A stretch of 64,000 bases of DNA from Pezicula radicicola (taxonomy: Eukaryota > Ascomycota > Leotiomycetes > Helotiales > Dermateaceae). Numbering within the stretch: position 1 is the first letter of the stretch; every line of letters begins with the position of its first letter. Positions 11,960-24,964 of this stretch are shown one piece after another. Location of the stretch: assembly GCA_003008705.1 (NCBI GenBank), contig PDUO01000097.1, forward strand, positions 59,238 through 123,237, in the 5' to 3' direction. A program made the position numbers and the translations under genes. The notes below the pieces were generated by a model. The model did not search any database and was not told the DNA's origin. It worked only from the letters and a program-made list of their open reading frames with translations.

Positions 11960-14180
11960 TTATCCACATTGGACATTATCGATCTCTGGTTGCAAGACAC
12001 CCCATTTTGGTAAGTGTCCATTGGTGAGTTTTTGGACTTCGGCACTGACGACGCTAATTGATAGACTGTCGATTGTACCTGAAAATTGTATATTAGTAAG
12101 ATCCCAATTACGATGAAGAAACCGAGAAGAAACCGTGAAGTCAGGAATCTTTATCTACTTACCAGTATATGCAGTACCGTTCATGGTCGACACTTGATAT
12201 CTCAAATGCTGGTTCAAATACGGCACAACCTCAGCCGGATCCAAGCTTCCCAAGAGGTCATTCTGAATATCTGCGAGCAATGCACTCGTCAAGGGAACCG
12301 TACCACTAACCAGCTGTTCGGCAGCACAGTCAGAGCAAGCGCTCATACCAGTCGTAGTCCTCGTGAAGATGCAGTGGGTACCGACAAGATTAGGTTCGAA
12401 GTACCAAGTTGAGGGATCCGGGTTATATGGGCCGAGGAATATCTGGATGAAGAAGGGTTCCTGTAAGGCAGTCTTAATGACTCGGATGTTGGTGATCCAT
12501 TCTCTGTATTTGGTTCCTTGTGTGATGCTGGTGGGAAGGTTGTTCGAATTTGTTGCAGCAAGATCACGGTTCTTCTTTTTGGAAAATGAGCGTCGTACAG
12601 TATATTGATCGCGGGCTGTGAGACTCGAAGGCGATGTCGTACCATAGAGTTTGTTTATAGCATTGATGACTTGCAATGTCACGTTCCCCCCTGCCGCGGT
12701 TTCGGGATAGGCGTATCCAAAGGTTGAAGTGGCGCGAGATGAATCAGATGTCCAGAAACCTCCTACTTCATCACTGCGGAATGGTGTTAGAGGCGAGGTT
12801 TCGTCTTGAATTTCACCAGTTGATGTGGTGAAAGTGCCGTAGATTGATGGTTTCGGTACAACCCAACTATTCGGGTAAAGCTCCTGCCAAAGCGCAAAGC
12901 ATCGATCCACCATAGCATGATGCAGAAAAAAGATAGGATCAAAAGCTGAGTATTCAATGTAAGTCATGTGTCCACCATTACCCGTATATCCATGGATATA
13001 ATCATGAATACTCTCAAGTGAATCGTAGTACAAAGTATTGCTATAAGCTTCAGTGCCAAACTCGGTAAAATTCGCATAATTCGTGAACAGATTGAAGAGT
13101 CGGTTTCGCAGAGAAGTAGCGCTGTTTTCAAGAGCTGTTACCATTTGGGAGTTCTGGGATTCGGCGTCCGCACTTTGGGTGTTAGGCCAGCGCAATGTCT
13201 GGCTCCAGACGTCCATCTAATTTCATGTCAGCGCCTGAAAGAATCCAGCTATTGACATCTGCTTGTCCAAACTCACAGGAGGATCTGGTAGATCTGAGGG
13301 GTCCAAAGGCTTGAAAACATAGCTGAAAAGCGGATTGTGAATAGTTTGTACACCATTCGGCCCGCCAACAGCAACGGAATCAGATCCAGCAATGCTATCA
13401 GGAACAGTATTCTGACCAGCAGGTGGAGCAGCAGCCCAATCCCAGTATGGAATACGAAAGTTCGCCGCAGCAGCAGTGTACTGAGTTCGCAGAGGACCTT
13501 CAGGAAATAAAGTTGCGATGAATTGGATAATTTCATAAAGCGCCTGTTCATAGAGAGCAAGGTAGGGTCGGTGCCACGGCGAAAAGAGAATAGAAACGTG
13601 ATTGCAGTAGCCGTTGTTCTCGTTACCGGCGGTCGCTTCAACTCCATCCCAAGCGGTGAAGGGCCGCCCGTGGATGCCAGCAATTTGGTACCAAGATGCT
13701 CGCTGGGTCTGGTTCATGTACATCATCATGTCAAGGCCGAGGATGTAAAGGGTCCAGGTCGTACTGTCGGATTGAAGATCTCGGATTTCGCGGCGAACAG
13801 GGAGGGTGCCATTACCATTGATTCTATCTGCGAGACCCGTGGTAACGAGGTATGAGGGATCTTGTCGAGCGTGAAGGAGAGGGTCTGAATGCGTCAGTAC
13901 GTAGTCCACCCTTAAAACAAGGAATTGCCGAGCTAAAAAGAGCAATTGAGAGAGGACCCTCAGTGGAAGTCGGGGAGAACCAATGTCTGCAGAGGTCCTT
14001 GAACCGCAGATTCCATAGATTTTCTCCATGCCATACAGCCACAAAGAAAAGTATCTACTTACGAATATCGAAGCCATATTCATACTGGCCACCAGCAGCC
14101 GCCAATTGCAGTAGCACGCCCAGAAAGAGTGTGAGGAACAACATTTTGTGTCTGCCAACAGTGCGCATCAGCCAACTCAT
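11960..14180 (-). CDS. Secreted tyrosinase (type-3 copper monooxygenase)
   Basis: Four exons on the minus strand: 14180-14063, 13884-13277, 13216-12163 and 12078-11960, with introns of 178, 60 and 84 bp, all GT-AG. Phase is kept throughout and gives about 632 aa. A signal peptide is present (LFLTLFLGVLLQLAAAG). An in-frame ATG at 14144 is an equally good start and gives 620 aa. Copper site A is seen as GIHGRPF (His 111), CNH (His 135) and SPWHRPYLALYE (His 144). Copper site B is seen as SIHDYIHG (His 313 and 317), GGHMTYIEYSAFDPIFFLHH (His 341/342) and VDR. The family oxidises monophenols and o-diphenols to quinones. A secreted form fits melanin-type or phenol-modifying chemistry outside the cell. 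The C-terminal part after about residue 400, with CSDC and a final NVQCG, may be the extension that is removed in maturation in this family. Confidence 0.93.
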
Positions 14181-14753
14181 CTTGACGCATGCAAGCAATT
14201 GGGTAGCTTTCCAAGGAGCAAGATCGCTTTGTACGTACCAAGTTAAAGCCGATCTGTGTACAAGAAAGGAAAGAGGGCGACAAGAAAGCAAATGAGTGTA
14301 TAGGGTGCAAATAAAACGAGTGTGGTGAAGAAAAGATCGAAGACGAGAAGGTCGGCAATCCAACGGATTAGAGAAGCTCTTGCGAAGGAAATGGTGGAAG
14401 GAGAATTTCGTAGAGAGCACGCGCCGCAATAATATATTACAATGCAGAGGGCGTGGTCGCGTTGTGTACAGTACATGCAGGATGTGAGGAGGTTCTTGGT
14501 TGAAAAAGGAAGGAAAGGACTGGCTTAATACTTGCTCCCTCACAGCTAGCTGCAGAGAAAAGCACGAGGGCGAATGTAAAAAGCAAAGAATCCGACACTT
14601 GAGTCAAGTAAGTGAATGACGTGGAAAGAGAGAAAATGACAGCTCCAACTTTCAGCAGCAGTCACGAGAAGTGAGGTCTGGTACGGTTCAAAGACAGTAC
14701 GTAGCAAGATATGACGATGGTCTGATTGAGGTTGGAGCACAAGATGTACAGTA

Positions 14754-14785
14754 CAGGACAGGACAGGACAGGACAGGACAGGACA
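14754..14785. repeat. GGACA microsatellite, six copies
   Basis: Six perfect pentanucleotide units plus a partial one lie about 575 bp upstream of the tyrosinase start. Length may vary between strains. Confidence 0.9.
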
Positions 14786-15018
14786 ATTCAAAAGGTACCA
14801 TTTCATCGTACACATCACTTCCCTCGCATGACAAATATTTCGTTCGTACGAACGCATCACGTTTTCGTAATATTAGCATCGGCATCTTGCAGATGATACA
14901 TCCAAACGGAGGGAAGGGGAAGATGTGTGTGTTGTTGTTGTGTCACAGCGACGGTGAGGTCCCAGAGACCCGAAAGGCGGAGAGGCGGAGAGGCGGCGGC
15001 TTGCCGTGCTGACTACTG

Positions 15019-15296
15019 TATCCCCTCCCTCGTTGGAATATTGCCCCATTTTGACAGGGATCAAGCACCCTCTCAAGTTGGCAAATATTTTCTCTAAAAC
15101 TCCCAACGTAAATTGCTGTTTAACGACTTAATCTGCTTACCCTGCCTTTAACATTTATAGCAAAGCTTTTTTTTCTCGAAAAGGCCATCTCAAAATAATT
15201 AGATATATGTTAAAAACGAGTGTTTTCTATAGTGGACAGGGTTGGCACGTTCTAATGGTCCAAGCTTGAGGCAATATTCCAACGAGGGAGGGGATA
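15019..15296. mobile_element. MITE, 274 bp, TA target duplication
   Basis: Positions 15021-15045 and 15270-15294 are perfect 25-bp inverted repeats beginning TCCCCTCCCTCG. Each is flanked on the outside by TA (15019-15020 and 15295-15296). The interior (about 225 bp) is AT-rich and has no coding capacity. Terminal repeats with a TA duplication and no transposase are the signature of a Tc1/mariner-type non-autonomous element. The perfect ends suggest either recent movement or selection on the ends. No second copy is seen in this window. Confidence 0.85.
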
Positions 15297-15606
15297 GTCC
15301 CACGTACCGTGCGCCATCCTTGTTGTTCCTGCAGAAGAGACATCACCAACACCCCTATTTTGTTTCTTGCTTTTCCAGAATAGTAATTGCCTTTGAGTGG
15401 CTGAGAGAACTTCCTGCAAGACTAATGCAGAGATCTATAGACCAGAAGACCTTCATTTTACTTTTACTTAAACCTAACTGGCACAAACTATCCGACACTT
15501 TGCATAGGTACGATTGCAGAACACCTGTAAATGCCATGCCTCTTTACATCCCATATAAACTCCGGAAAACGCCTCCGTAGACCACTCCTTTTAATCTCGA
15601 AATTAT

Positions 15607-18600
15607 TTACGGTCCAACATTATACTTGAGCTTGATGCCCATAGCCGCCAGCTCAACATCAAGGTACTTCAAGACGCCAGGCACCGCGACAATCGTGGTG
15701 TTCTCGCCTCCAATCCACTGCTGCCCTTCACCATCTTCCCAGATTTCCCCCTTTTCTCTACCACTCCAACCCTCAGACGGGACGGCACATCTTCGACACC
15801 TCACAACACCTGTTCCTCTCTTCCGAGGAGCAAATGCACTCACGGTGGGTTGCGTACTCAAGAAAGTACCGCACTCTTTACAAATCCACGTCTTAGTGTA
15901 GTCAGAGCAATTGAGCAGACGGTCCTGAAGCAAGAAGGCCGTCCCGTGAGCAAGCAGAGAATCACGCTCCATCTCCCCTACACGGATACCACCTCCCTTT
16001 TTACGACCCTTGATCGGTTGTCCTGTGAGTTGCGTAACTGGTCCGGTGGTTCGGACTTGGTACTTGTCGTTCACCATGTGACGAAGACGTTGGTAGTAGA
16101 CGACTCCAATGTAGATATCTGCATGAAGTTCCTCGCCAGTAATACCTGAGTACATTGGCTCGTTCCCGTGATAATTGTACCCGGCCTTCATAAGTTGATG
16201 TCCGAAATAATTGCCTGCCGTATTTTCTTCATCGAAGCGGAAAGGCGTACTGTCTTGCGCAAGACCGTGCAGGGCTCCTGCTTTTCCAGCAAGTGACTCG
16301 ACAAACATACCGATGGTCATACGTGAGGGGAAAGCATGGGGATTGATAATAACGTCTGGTTGGATGCCGGATTCCGAGAAAGGCATATCGATGCTAGGCC
16401 ATTTTTGAGAGCACACACCCTTTTGTCCATGACGAGAAGAGAACTTGTCACCGATGACGGGTGATCGAGGCACGCGAAATTTGACTGATATGGACTGTGC
16501 AGGTTCGTTACCGTTCTCGTTACCGATCACTCGGACTTCTTCGACAAACGCGAGCTCGTGATCTTTGTATTTCTCGAAATGCGTGATTCCGTCCCGGTTC
16601 ACGAGGTCACCATTTGCATCGGGAGAGACAGTATGCCAGGCACAGATAAGATCGCCATCCTGGAGTGCACGGCCAATGTGAGGCAAACCGTCATTGTCTA
16701 TCGCGGCTTTCCACTCTGCCTTGATAAGTCCACCGGGTGCAAAGCCAAAGAGTTTCTTGACGTTCTTGGCCGATCGTGACTTGTTGCCGCCTTCTTCCAA
16801 GTCAATCTTCTTGACTTTATAGATGGTTCCGTGACCGAATCCGCGTTCATGGGCTGACTTGTTAATTATCATAGCGTCGTCCATGTCATATCCAGTGTAT
16901 GAGATGACGGCGACGACGGCGTTCATACCATTGGGGAAATTGTCAAACCCGTACTCATTGTGCAAGGGTGCTCGAACAATTGGTGTCTGTCCAGTTTGGA
17001 GTCGATATGTCTTGTTATCTGCTCTGTATCGTGTCGCCGTTCCCGGAGTTCCCATAGATTGTTTACCCATCTGACATTGGTACATGTTTCTGGGGGATTG
17101 GTTAAAGTCGGAGAAAGGAGTCATGTTAGCGAGAATGGAGAGGATGTTGGTGGGATCAAATTCCACGTGAGTGGATTCTCCAGAGATAATTTCGGGTTCC
17201 GTAACCGCAATCGACATGAAAGCTTGTTCCATAGGTCCGACAAAATCCTCCTTGTCGAGGGGTAAGTATTTAACAGGTCTGATCATTCGTGATCTTGCAG
17301 CGGCTAAATAGATACCTGGATACGATCCACCTTGTGACGCAGGAACATAACCAATCTCAAGCTCTTTAGGGACTCCATGAGTACCTTCAACTTTCCAAAA
17401 ACGCAAAGTGTCGCCGATTCTAAGAGCCTGCTTCGGTGTACACCAACCCAGAATCTTGCCATCAAGCATTACTACTACGCTCTCGTCCGTAGATGATGAA
17501 CCAGTGCCCACAACACCGAGGTCCGTTACCAGCTGGGGGATTTTCGAAACATCGACTGCGTGAGTGAGAATCTTGCACTTATGTGAAAGATGGTTGAGAA
17601 GACCACAGGGACTTCCATCGGGAGTGTGGACAGGACATAGGAAGCCCCAACTCTCCGGCAGCAACTTTCGTACGGTGGTCGTCTTTAATTGGGCGAAGAA
17701 ACTACCTCTGTGCACCATGCGGAAATGGCTAATAAATCGCAAAAAGTTGATCTTTTCTGCCACGACAGTGAAACCCGAAACTTGCTGCAAATCAAGACCT
17801 GTTGGACTGACGAGGTTGCCAGTAGACATGAAGTACTCTAGAGCTCCTCCGATATTTTCATTCAGTCTGCTGAAGATCTTTGCTGGGAATTCTTTTGCGA
17901 AGGTTTGCGAGATAAAACTATGCTCGGGGTTTTTGCGTATCCAATCACGGAACACCAGCTTCAATGAAGTCTGTAGTAAGTCGTCCAGGCGCTCTTTAAC
18001 AATCTGGGCGTATAAAAATCCACCGAGTAGAATCTCTTGGTTTTGTACGGCATCAGGATTATCCACTGCACAGTCTCCTTGGACTAAAGCAAATAACTTT
18101 CTCGTCATGAACATTAACATTCTATACTTATCTCTATCCTGGGATTCTGTGACATCGACATTTCCAAGATGAGGAAGAACAATCTTTCGCAGAAACTCGC
18201 TTCCGGCATCGTAGTTTGACATGGTATCAGGCACATCAAGGGTGACTCGAAATTTCTGCCCCAGGAATGCACGCGCCTTCGTCTTTGTGTAGAGGTTGTG
18301 GGAGGTTGCGGATTCCTTGAAAGATCGCAACATCAGTTCGACTCGATCAGTCAAGAAGGTGTTCTCGGCTCCCTTCGAGTCTTTGACGCCGACAATACCC
18401 TCGAAAATTTCTCGATCGTTGGTGTCCACCAACGCCTTCATGATCATCATAACAGGCACTAAAAATTCATTCTTCCGCCATGAGAACCGGAAGATGGTCC
18501 CTCCATCGGTGAGATAGTGCAGGACGTTGGTCTGCGAAGTTTCGTCGGGCCGTACGGAACGGACCAAGATACCGTAAGCGCTGTATGTAGGTCCTCTGCC

Positions 18601-19294
18601 CTTGAAAGAAGGACGCTCAATGGCCATGGGGAAATTTCTTCTGTTAACGATGAGTAGACGAATGAGTTTCTCAATACCGTTCACAATAAAATATCCACCC
18701 AATTCTTCGGCCTCTTCCTTGTTCTGTACAAGCTTCGCAGGGGAGTTGTTTTCGAGATGGCATCGGTTTGACTTGGAGATGTTAATTGGCCATCGAGCCT
18801 AAAGCAGGCGGCATACATACCTTCAGCATAATTGGTAATTGGCCTAGATCTCTGACAAACTCTTTGGGGTCTCCTCCATTAATTTTATATTCGAACCTTG
18901 CACTAAATTTTCCTCGATACGTAACATGCCTCTCTCTACATTCCGCAGGTAAAATCTCTCGATTTCTGGTGGAATATTTGTTTGAGGCGGGGAGCATCGA
19001 CTTCTCGAGGAAAACATCCTTTATCTTGATATCTAGTCTGTTCTTACCCTTGGGTCCTGTACGGTCATCCCCATCGAAGTATGTCTTGGTTCCAATGTCT
19101 TTCAGGGCTTGCGCAAGTAGTCCATCCTTCTCGAGGATGGCATTGTACGACTCGATATGGGGATTGATGGCAGCTTGAAGAGCTGGGTATGCGCTGTGAT
19201 CCTTGGGCGGATTTCGAAACAGCTTCTCTCTGCGGACAGTATGAAATTCGTGATCCCATTTGGTGCTTGTAGGGGCGGTCGCCGAGGGAGCCAT
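15607..19294 (-). CDS. RPA2: DNA-directed RNA polymerase I second-largest subunit
   Basis: Two exons, 19294-18821 and 18771-15607, are joined by a 49-bp intron (GTATGT...CCAAG). They give 1212 aa, close to the yeast A135 length of about 1200. The start is followed by the polymerase beta protrusion (FRNPPKDHSAYPALQ). Downstream are YFIVNGIEKLIRLLI, SHFRMVHRGSFF, SWGFLCPVHTPDGSPCGLLN, and GYDMDDAMIINKSA. GDKFSSRHGQKGVCS marks the hybrid-binding region. The C-terminal zinc ribbon has CKEC at about 1122-1125 and CRRC at about 1150-1153. These residues and the overall divergence from RPB2 and RPC2 point to the Pol I enzyme, which transcribes the large ribosomal RNA precursor in the nucleolus. It is divergent from ARL8, with a 1.1-kb shared upstream region. 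Nothing looks damaged. Confidence 0.96.
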
Positions 19295-20423
19295 GTTGCA
19301 GCTGCGACGATGTTATTGTTAGTTGTAGCTTCCTCGGTCGTGATGTTCTTACTTTACTGTACAAGGATAACCAATAACGACAGCGGGAGGGGGAGTGCTC
19401 AATTACTTACAGCCTAACCTATGACAGCCGATTCCCGCTGTGCAATTATATCCTCAAAGGTTCCGGCCCTCACTACTGGCAGGTAGGTAGGGACGATGGA
19501 CACTGCCGCTGCAAGATCTTTCGTCAAAAATTATTCTCGGTTACCGCCCCACACGTGGTGATAGGTTTTCTTATCACTCAGTCACTGCGGCGCAAGCACA
19601 AGCCTCTTCTCTAGCCTTCCTTAGTGGATTTCGCAGCCACCAGTGAAGCTGCACCGTCGAATGCATCTGATCAAAGCTGCTGCTTTGCTGTGTGCGAGGC
19701 CAGAAGAATACAGTAGTCCGGAAACCAGTTGCTGCCCAAGACCACTCACTTCCAGGCACCTCTCTTTGGGTCGTCAACGACGTCGCACTGTGCACTCTGC
19801 CGCCGCATCAATCAAGACAGCCAGTCAGCCAGAGAGGATAGACAGACAGCAGCACTCCGATCTCCAGTCTTTCTCCAGTCTCCATCCAGTCCAGCCCAGT
19901 GCCTCCCCCATACCTTACCTTACCTTACCTGCCTTACCCATAGTCATAGTCATATTCATACCTCCTCATAATCGACCTACCTGTCTCCATCCTTCAATCC
20001 GTCACGCCAGTCTTCTACTTACTCCCACTCTCCTTTACATCATTGTTTGCTTTTTATCAAACCCACTGTGGTATTAATTCCCCGGTTCTAATTCATTGCC
20101 GAAAGAAAGGGTGTGGAGCTTGGGGCACTTCTGTTCGTGCTTCTTTTTGGGATCTCGTCACAGGCACAAGCGCTTCATCCGATCGCTACACCGTCACCCT
20201 GCGACCAGACTGCCGCTGCAATTATTTGACACTGGTTTACATTTGTTCTACAGCAACAGCTACGCAATCTATCTGGGGTCCGCACCTCTATAGCTTCACC
20301 ATCGACTTGCATCCCCGCCCGACGATCCAAGCAGCCTTGCGCGACTTTCAGGCAACCAGCCGCCCTGGAGAGTAGGGACCGTCAACAGCACTTACGGCAC
20401 TTACAAATTGCGATCGAATGATC
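19295..20423. promoter_or_regulatory. Divergent upstream region of RPA2 and ARL8
   Basis: Both neighbouring genes are transcribed away from this 1.1-kb region, so it should hold two housekeeping promoters and 5' leaders. A TACCT pentanucleotide run (19911-19930) lies within a pyrimidine-rich stretch before ARL8. No conserved element could be named with confidence. Confidence 0.5.
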
Positions 20424-21287
20424 ATGGCAGGTCTATTTAAAAGGGTGTATGATTGGTTGTTGAGGCTGTTCTGGTAGGTTTGAATACCGCTGTGTCAGTA
20501 CGGAAGGAGCTGTTGTGCGATGCGCGAACAAAAGCAAATTTCCACAGCACTCTCCTCCCCTTGATTGCGGTTTTATGTTGCTGACCGAGTGCTTTTAATG
20601 AACAGGGCCACGGAGATGGATATCACGATGATAGGGCTGCAAAATGCCGGCAAGACATCACTGTTGCGAGTGTTGGCGGTAAGAGCCCCAGTCTTGTTCC
20701 CACGATGCTGCGCACATGCTGATATATCTTCCATGAACAGGGCGGAGAGTTCACCCTCGAGTACGTCCCTCCCATCGTGCGATAGACCTGACCTTTGCTC
20801 TAAGGCGGGGTGCTTTGCGATACCCCACTACCATTTGGCCCCACTTCGAGAACCTCTGAACTGACCATATCTCTGCAGTTCCATTCCTACCGTTGGATTC
20901 AACATGAAGCGCGTGCAAAAGGGCCATGTGACATTGAAGTGTTGGGATCTTGGAGGGCAACCTCGATTTCGGTCCATGTGGGAGAGATATTGCCGAGGTG
21001 TGAACGCCATCGTCTTTATCGTCGACTCGGCAGACACCGACGCTCTCCCTATTGCAAAAGAAGAACTTCATGAGCTTCTCGAAAAGCCCGTATTGGAAGG
21101 AATCCCCTTGCTCGTACTCGGCAATAAGTCGGATCTCGAAGAGAAGCTCTCAGTCGACGAGTTGATCGAAGCCTTAGACCTAAAGAGCATCTCCCATCGC
21201 GAAGTGAGCTGTTACGGCATAAGTGCAAAAGAAGAAACAAACCTGGATGCCGTCTTGCAATGGCTCGTGGCTCGTGCTACCCACTAA
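20424..21287 (+). CDS. ARL8: ARL8-type Arf-like small GTPase
   Basis: Four exons, 20424-20473, 20606-20678, 20741-20760 and 20879-21287, give 183 aa. Introns are 132, 62 and 118 bp, and the third exon is only 20 bp. The start at 20424 has a better context than the in-frame ATG six bases upstream. The product begins [17 protein letters not shown], the amphipathic helix typical of Arl8, in place of the Gly-2 myristoylation site of other Arfs. The GTP-binding motifs follow: [11 protein letters not shown] (P loop), [10 protein letters not shown] (switch I), [20 protein letters not shown] (switch II), NKSD, and a C-terminal SAKE. Arl8 proteins act on lysosome/vacuole membranes and recruit motor and tethering factors. 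The gene looks intact. Confidence 0.96.
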
Positions 21288-22803
21288 GTTGCTGTAGCCT
21301 TAGGAGATTTCGATATGGTCCACGCTTGCGGACATGTAATGACGATTACGAAGTGATGGAAGACAAAACATTCTCTTACGGTCTGCAAGGACCTCTATAT
21401 CTCCTCGCCCACAGCACCCTATTCATTTTTATGATTTTCCCTTCTCTGCCACCAGTTTGGGCGGCCGGCATCGGGTATTCGCCTACCTTATGTCCTTTTT
21501 CTGACGCACCATGTCTGCAACGACCGAGACGACCTTTGATGACGAGCGTTCCTGCATCAGCAGTCTCGGAGGAGAGACGTGCTAGATTTCTTGTTTTCTT
21601 TGTTGAGCATTTCAGTGTTTTGGAGGAGAGGTAGTGTCGGGGGCATCATCGTTTGGTGTTTTGGGTAGTCTGGGTTTGCCTTTAATATAACGGCATTTTC
21701 TATGCTCATCTGCTTGTCTGCTCATCTGCTCAACCCGTGTGACTTGTGTGATGGAGGCGTTCTCTTGAAAATCCTTAGTCTGTGTGGAAGTTGACCACGC
21801 GGGCCACCACACCACGCCCTGGAGTAGTGAGAAGAGGCTCAGTCTGCCAGGTCCATATTGGTGACTCGATGGCCTTGTTGTGAATGCGCCTTGGATCCAA
21901 TATTGCACGGCAACAGTGAGGGACGGTCTTGCGGCGCATAGGATAAGTTGATGGGCGTCTAAGTCGCATATAATAGGCCGTTTTAATCAATTCACTGCAG
22001 AGAATTGTGAGGAAGGGAAGATCCTTTGGGGGGATGGTAAGGGAAATGGGGACGGATTTCACAGCGATTCAAGTTACACACAGACCACTTGGATGGATTG
22101 ATGCGTTGGCAATGATGCTAGGTCAACCCTTGCGCGCAGCTATCATCCTGAATGGGTGGAATGGAAAGGGGATGATTGGTGAATAACCGAGGCAATTTGG
22201 TGCGTATTGTTTGGCTGAGGTGTGTGTTTGCCGAAGTGCGGATGGGATGAAGCCTTGCTTGAAGACGACAAGATATTTAGAAGACGTCAGTTTGTGCCTT
22301 GCAGGAGGAGGCTGAGGTATATAGATGAATGATTTAAATCGAGCTAGGCAATACAAATATTGAATCTTAGGTAGGTTCTCGAATCTGCCATCACCTGTCT
22401 ATAAGAACTAAGGATTCTGCCGCGCAATCCTTTAACCTTGAACAGTGAATTGGACGATGCTGAGTTCGTGATGGTGTTCGTGAGCGATAAAGGAAGCAAC
22501 ACAGCCACCCTCGTCCCAGCTATTCCGGATCACCTACCACGCTCTTTAAAAGCTTTCCAACCACCTTCGCACACCTACTTCTACCTATCTCGTCTCCTAC
22601 ACAGGCCATCACTGCCGTCGCATAATATCGCATAGCAAGTTTCACATCTTCTTTCGTGCTTGCTTGCGGGACGAACTCCTACGTCACATTCCCGTGCCAC
22701 GGTTAAGCGTGTTGTTTCCGGCCACGAAATTTCCCCTCCTCCCCGGATAAACGATCCTCGTGCAAGAGTTCTCTCCACATCATCAAGTCAACTGCATCTC
22801 AAG
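21288..22803. other. Intergenic region between ARL8 and the RCR1-like gene
   Basis: This holds the ARL8 3' UTR and the promoter and pyrimidine-rich leader of the next gene (22500-22803). Short open frames on the minus strand (21612-21908, 21775-22062) have no recognisable family. No RNA gene was seen. Confidence 0.5.
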
Positions 22804-23429
22804 ATGGCGCCCTCACGAGTCCTTGCTATGCTCGCTCCGAGACAGACTCTTACTAGTGGAGATGACAATGACAACGATGAGTAGTAAGTTCTTTTGTTCC
22901 TTTGCCACAAGGCAGCACCACACTACCCTGGACGCCAACTGTAAGGCTAACTCCTCACCTCAGCTGCAACATCTATGGCTGCTATTCCTCCTGGGACAAC
23001 TGGGGCCGTTGGGTTGCACTTGTCGTAATCATTATCGCCATAATCCTCATCGCCTTCACGTTCTCCTGCATCAACTCTCGTCGTCGTCGCCGTCGGGGCA
23101 TGGCACCTATGTACGGCACCGGCTGGATGGCAAAGCCTCCGGCTGGTAACTACTACGGAAACGGTCAAAACTCGTACTACGCTGGAGGAGGACAGTATGG
23201 ATACGGACAACCTGCTCCGCCATACAGTCCACCCACACACCCACCTTTCGGAAACCAAATGACGGGCAATACCTTCAATAGTAACGAGGGGTACTACGGT
23301 CATCATGGAAATAACGACTTCGAACTACAGCAGCCACAAACCGCATACCAGCCTCAACGTGGTGGAGATCCAGTTTACGACGCCCCAGAAGGACCCCCAC
23401 CAAAGAAGGGTGATGGAATTATCAGATAG
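22804..23429 (+). CDS. RCR1-like (resistance to Congo red) single-span membrane protein
   Basis: Two exons, 22804-22883 and 22964-23429, are joined by an 80-bp intron with a GGCTAAC branch site. They give 181 aa. A short acidic lumenal N-terminus with a Cys-containing turn (YCNIYGCYSSWDNWGRW) precedes one membrane span at about 43-60. Next come a stop-transfer block RRRRRR at about 66-71 and the family signature MYGTGWM. The cytosolic tail is rich in Tyr/Gly/Pro/Gln. This is the layout of the Rcr1/Rcr2 family, ER-to-endosome proteins that affect chitin deposition and plasma-membrane protein turnover in yeast. The tail has PPAPPY-like Pro/Tyr motifs, which could be ubiquitin-ligase WW-domain ligands, though that part is inference. 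The next gene downstream has the same architecture. Confidence 0.87.
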
Positions 23430-24964
23430 ATACAGGGCGGTAGGAGACAGGTGAAGATGATAATACCCTTGGGACCATGGGGAAGATTGATGCTGTTGGA
23501 TGAATTTGTAATGCTAAGGTATGATGATTTGGGAATGGTTGTCTTCTGGAGTTTAGGGGATATCGCAAAACGAACTTGGTCCATCGACCTTTTAGAAAGA
23601 GGCAATGGGGAGGGGGAAGACACGGTGGGATACCGAGGTTCTGGTCGAATGGATCATCAGACTGTCCTTAAATGGTAATGCAGATACGAAGTACGAATAT
23701 CTCTTTAATTGAAAACAAAATCCACTTAACTACGCAGTAGACCTGATTTGTGATTCTGCGGTTGTGAAGTCTTTGGTCACACCACTGCAGAGTGGAAAAC
23801 GGTCTTGTACGACATATGTACGGAGTACTTTGTATAAATCAATCAATAGATTAATCACAGGCAGAAGACGCCAATGATTCAGATAGAAAGTCTCGCGTCT
23901 CCTCCTAACCCCCCAAAAGCGATAGGTCTGGTGCTCCCTTGCCTTTGAAATGACAAGCCAAGTTGTCCAAGAACTCTCAAGAACTCTGATCGTCGCCCTG
24001 TTCTCAGTATTTGCGCTGCACAACTCGGCTCTTCTGAAATTTATCGTATCGTATCGTATCGTACTTACTTCTCTCCCAAGTCCCAACGAACCTGTCCTGT
24101 TCTCTGCAGACATTTCCGACGCGCGTCCTTCCCAGCCACAGGTTGATATCCTACGCCACACCAACAATCACGTGTATATTAAATCACTTCCTTAAGGTAC
24201 CTTCTTAACTTAGCCACGGGGAGTTTAAACTCAATCTCATTTAGCGCCGAATACCCCTGACAATCATCACGGAGCGACGGGAGGGTCAAAGCGAAGGGTC
24301 GTTTGTTCTCGAGCGAAGAATGCGAGCATGAACTTCTTCTTCCCTTTCTTTGCTTTCCCCGTCGCCTCATCGTCTTCTTCGACTTGACGTCGTCCCAACT
24401 ATTGTCATTCCTTTTGTGAAATCCCCCAACTGCCATCCGGTCCTCTGCGAAGTCTCACGAATAAGATATTTTCCTTCACGTACGAGAAAGCCGAGAAGTT
24501 TGAAAATAGATGCGACCAAGAGTTCGGTCTCACGACATTACTGCACAGCCCGACAGCCCTCTCGCCTCCGTTCCACCTGCTACCGTTTTCACCACCAAGA
24601 CTCGCCGTTGCTTGCTCGACTGTGCATCGTGACATATCCTGCCTCACGGCCACTGGCAGCACCATAATTTCGAATTTCTAATTTATGTTCCGCTGTTCAG
24701 CGACGGTAGCCAACTTCAACTGTCTTTTTGGTTGTTGATGTCTGTCGCGCAGGAGCAAGCCGAACCGAAGTTCTGATAAGCGGTCGATCATAAGTTTAGG
24801 GAAATTGAGCGATGAAGTAAGGAGGATCCGCGCGATTTGAGACGAACACTACGACTGTTCTTGTGGATTGATATTCGACCTGTCCCCGTTCGATATTGCT
24901 TCTCTCTTGACCCTACGCCCATTTGAAGGAAGGAATAATTATTGGGAAGGGAACAGCATTCACG
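23430..24964. other. Intergenic region between two membrane-protein genes
   Basis: This is the 3' end of the RCR1-like gene and a long upstream region of the next gene. A TATCG microsatellite (24042-24063) is the only clear repeat. Pyrimidine-rich tracts at 24330-24400 are compatible with a fungal core promoter. No gene recognised. Confidence 0.5.
24042..24063. repeat. TATCG microsatellite, about 4.4 copies
   Basis: Four perfect pentanucleotide units followed by a partial unit. Confidence 0.85.

Larger units (their letters stand above)
14181..15606. other. Upstream region of tyrosinase and downstream region of RPA2, carrying a microsatellite and a MITE
   Basis: The tyrosinase promoter (AT-rich element near 14430) and the 3' flank of the polymerase gene meet here. 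Two repeats are listed separately: a GGACA microsatellite and a short inverted-repeat element. Open frames inside the element, such as 15242-15580, are by-products of its inverted ends. No gene recognised. Confidence 0.55.
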
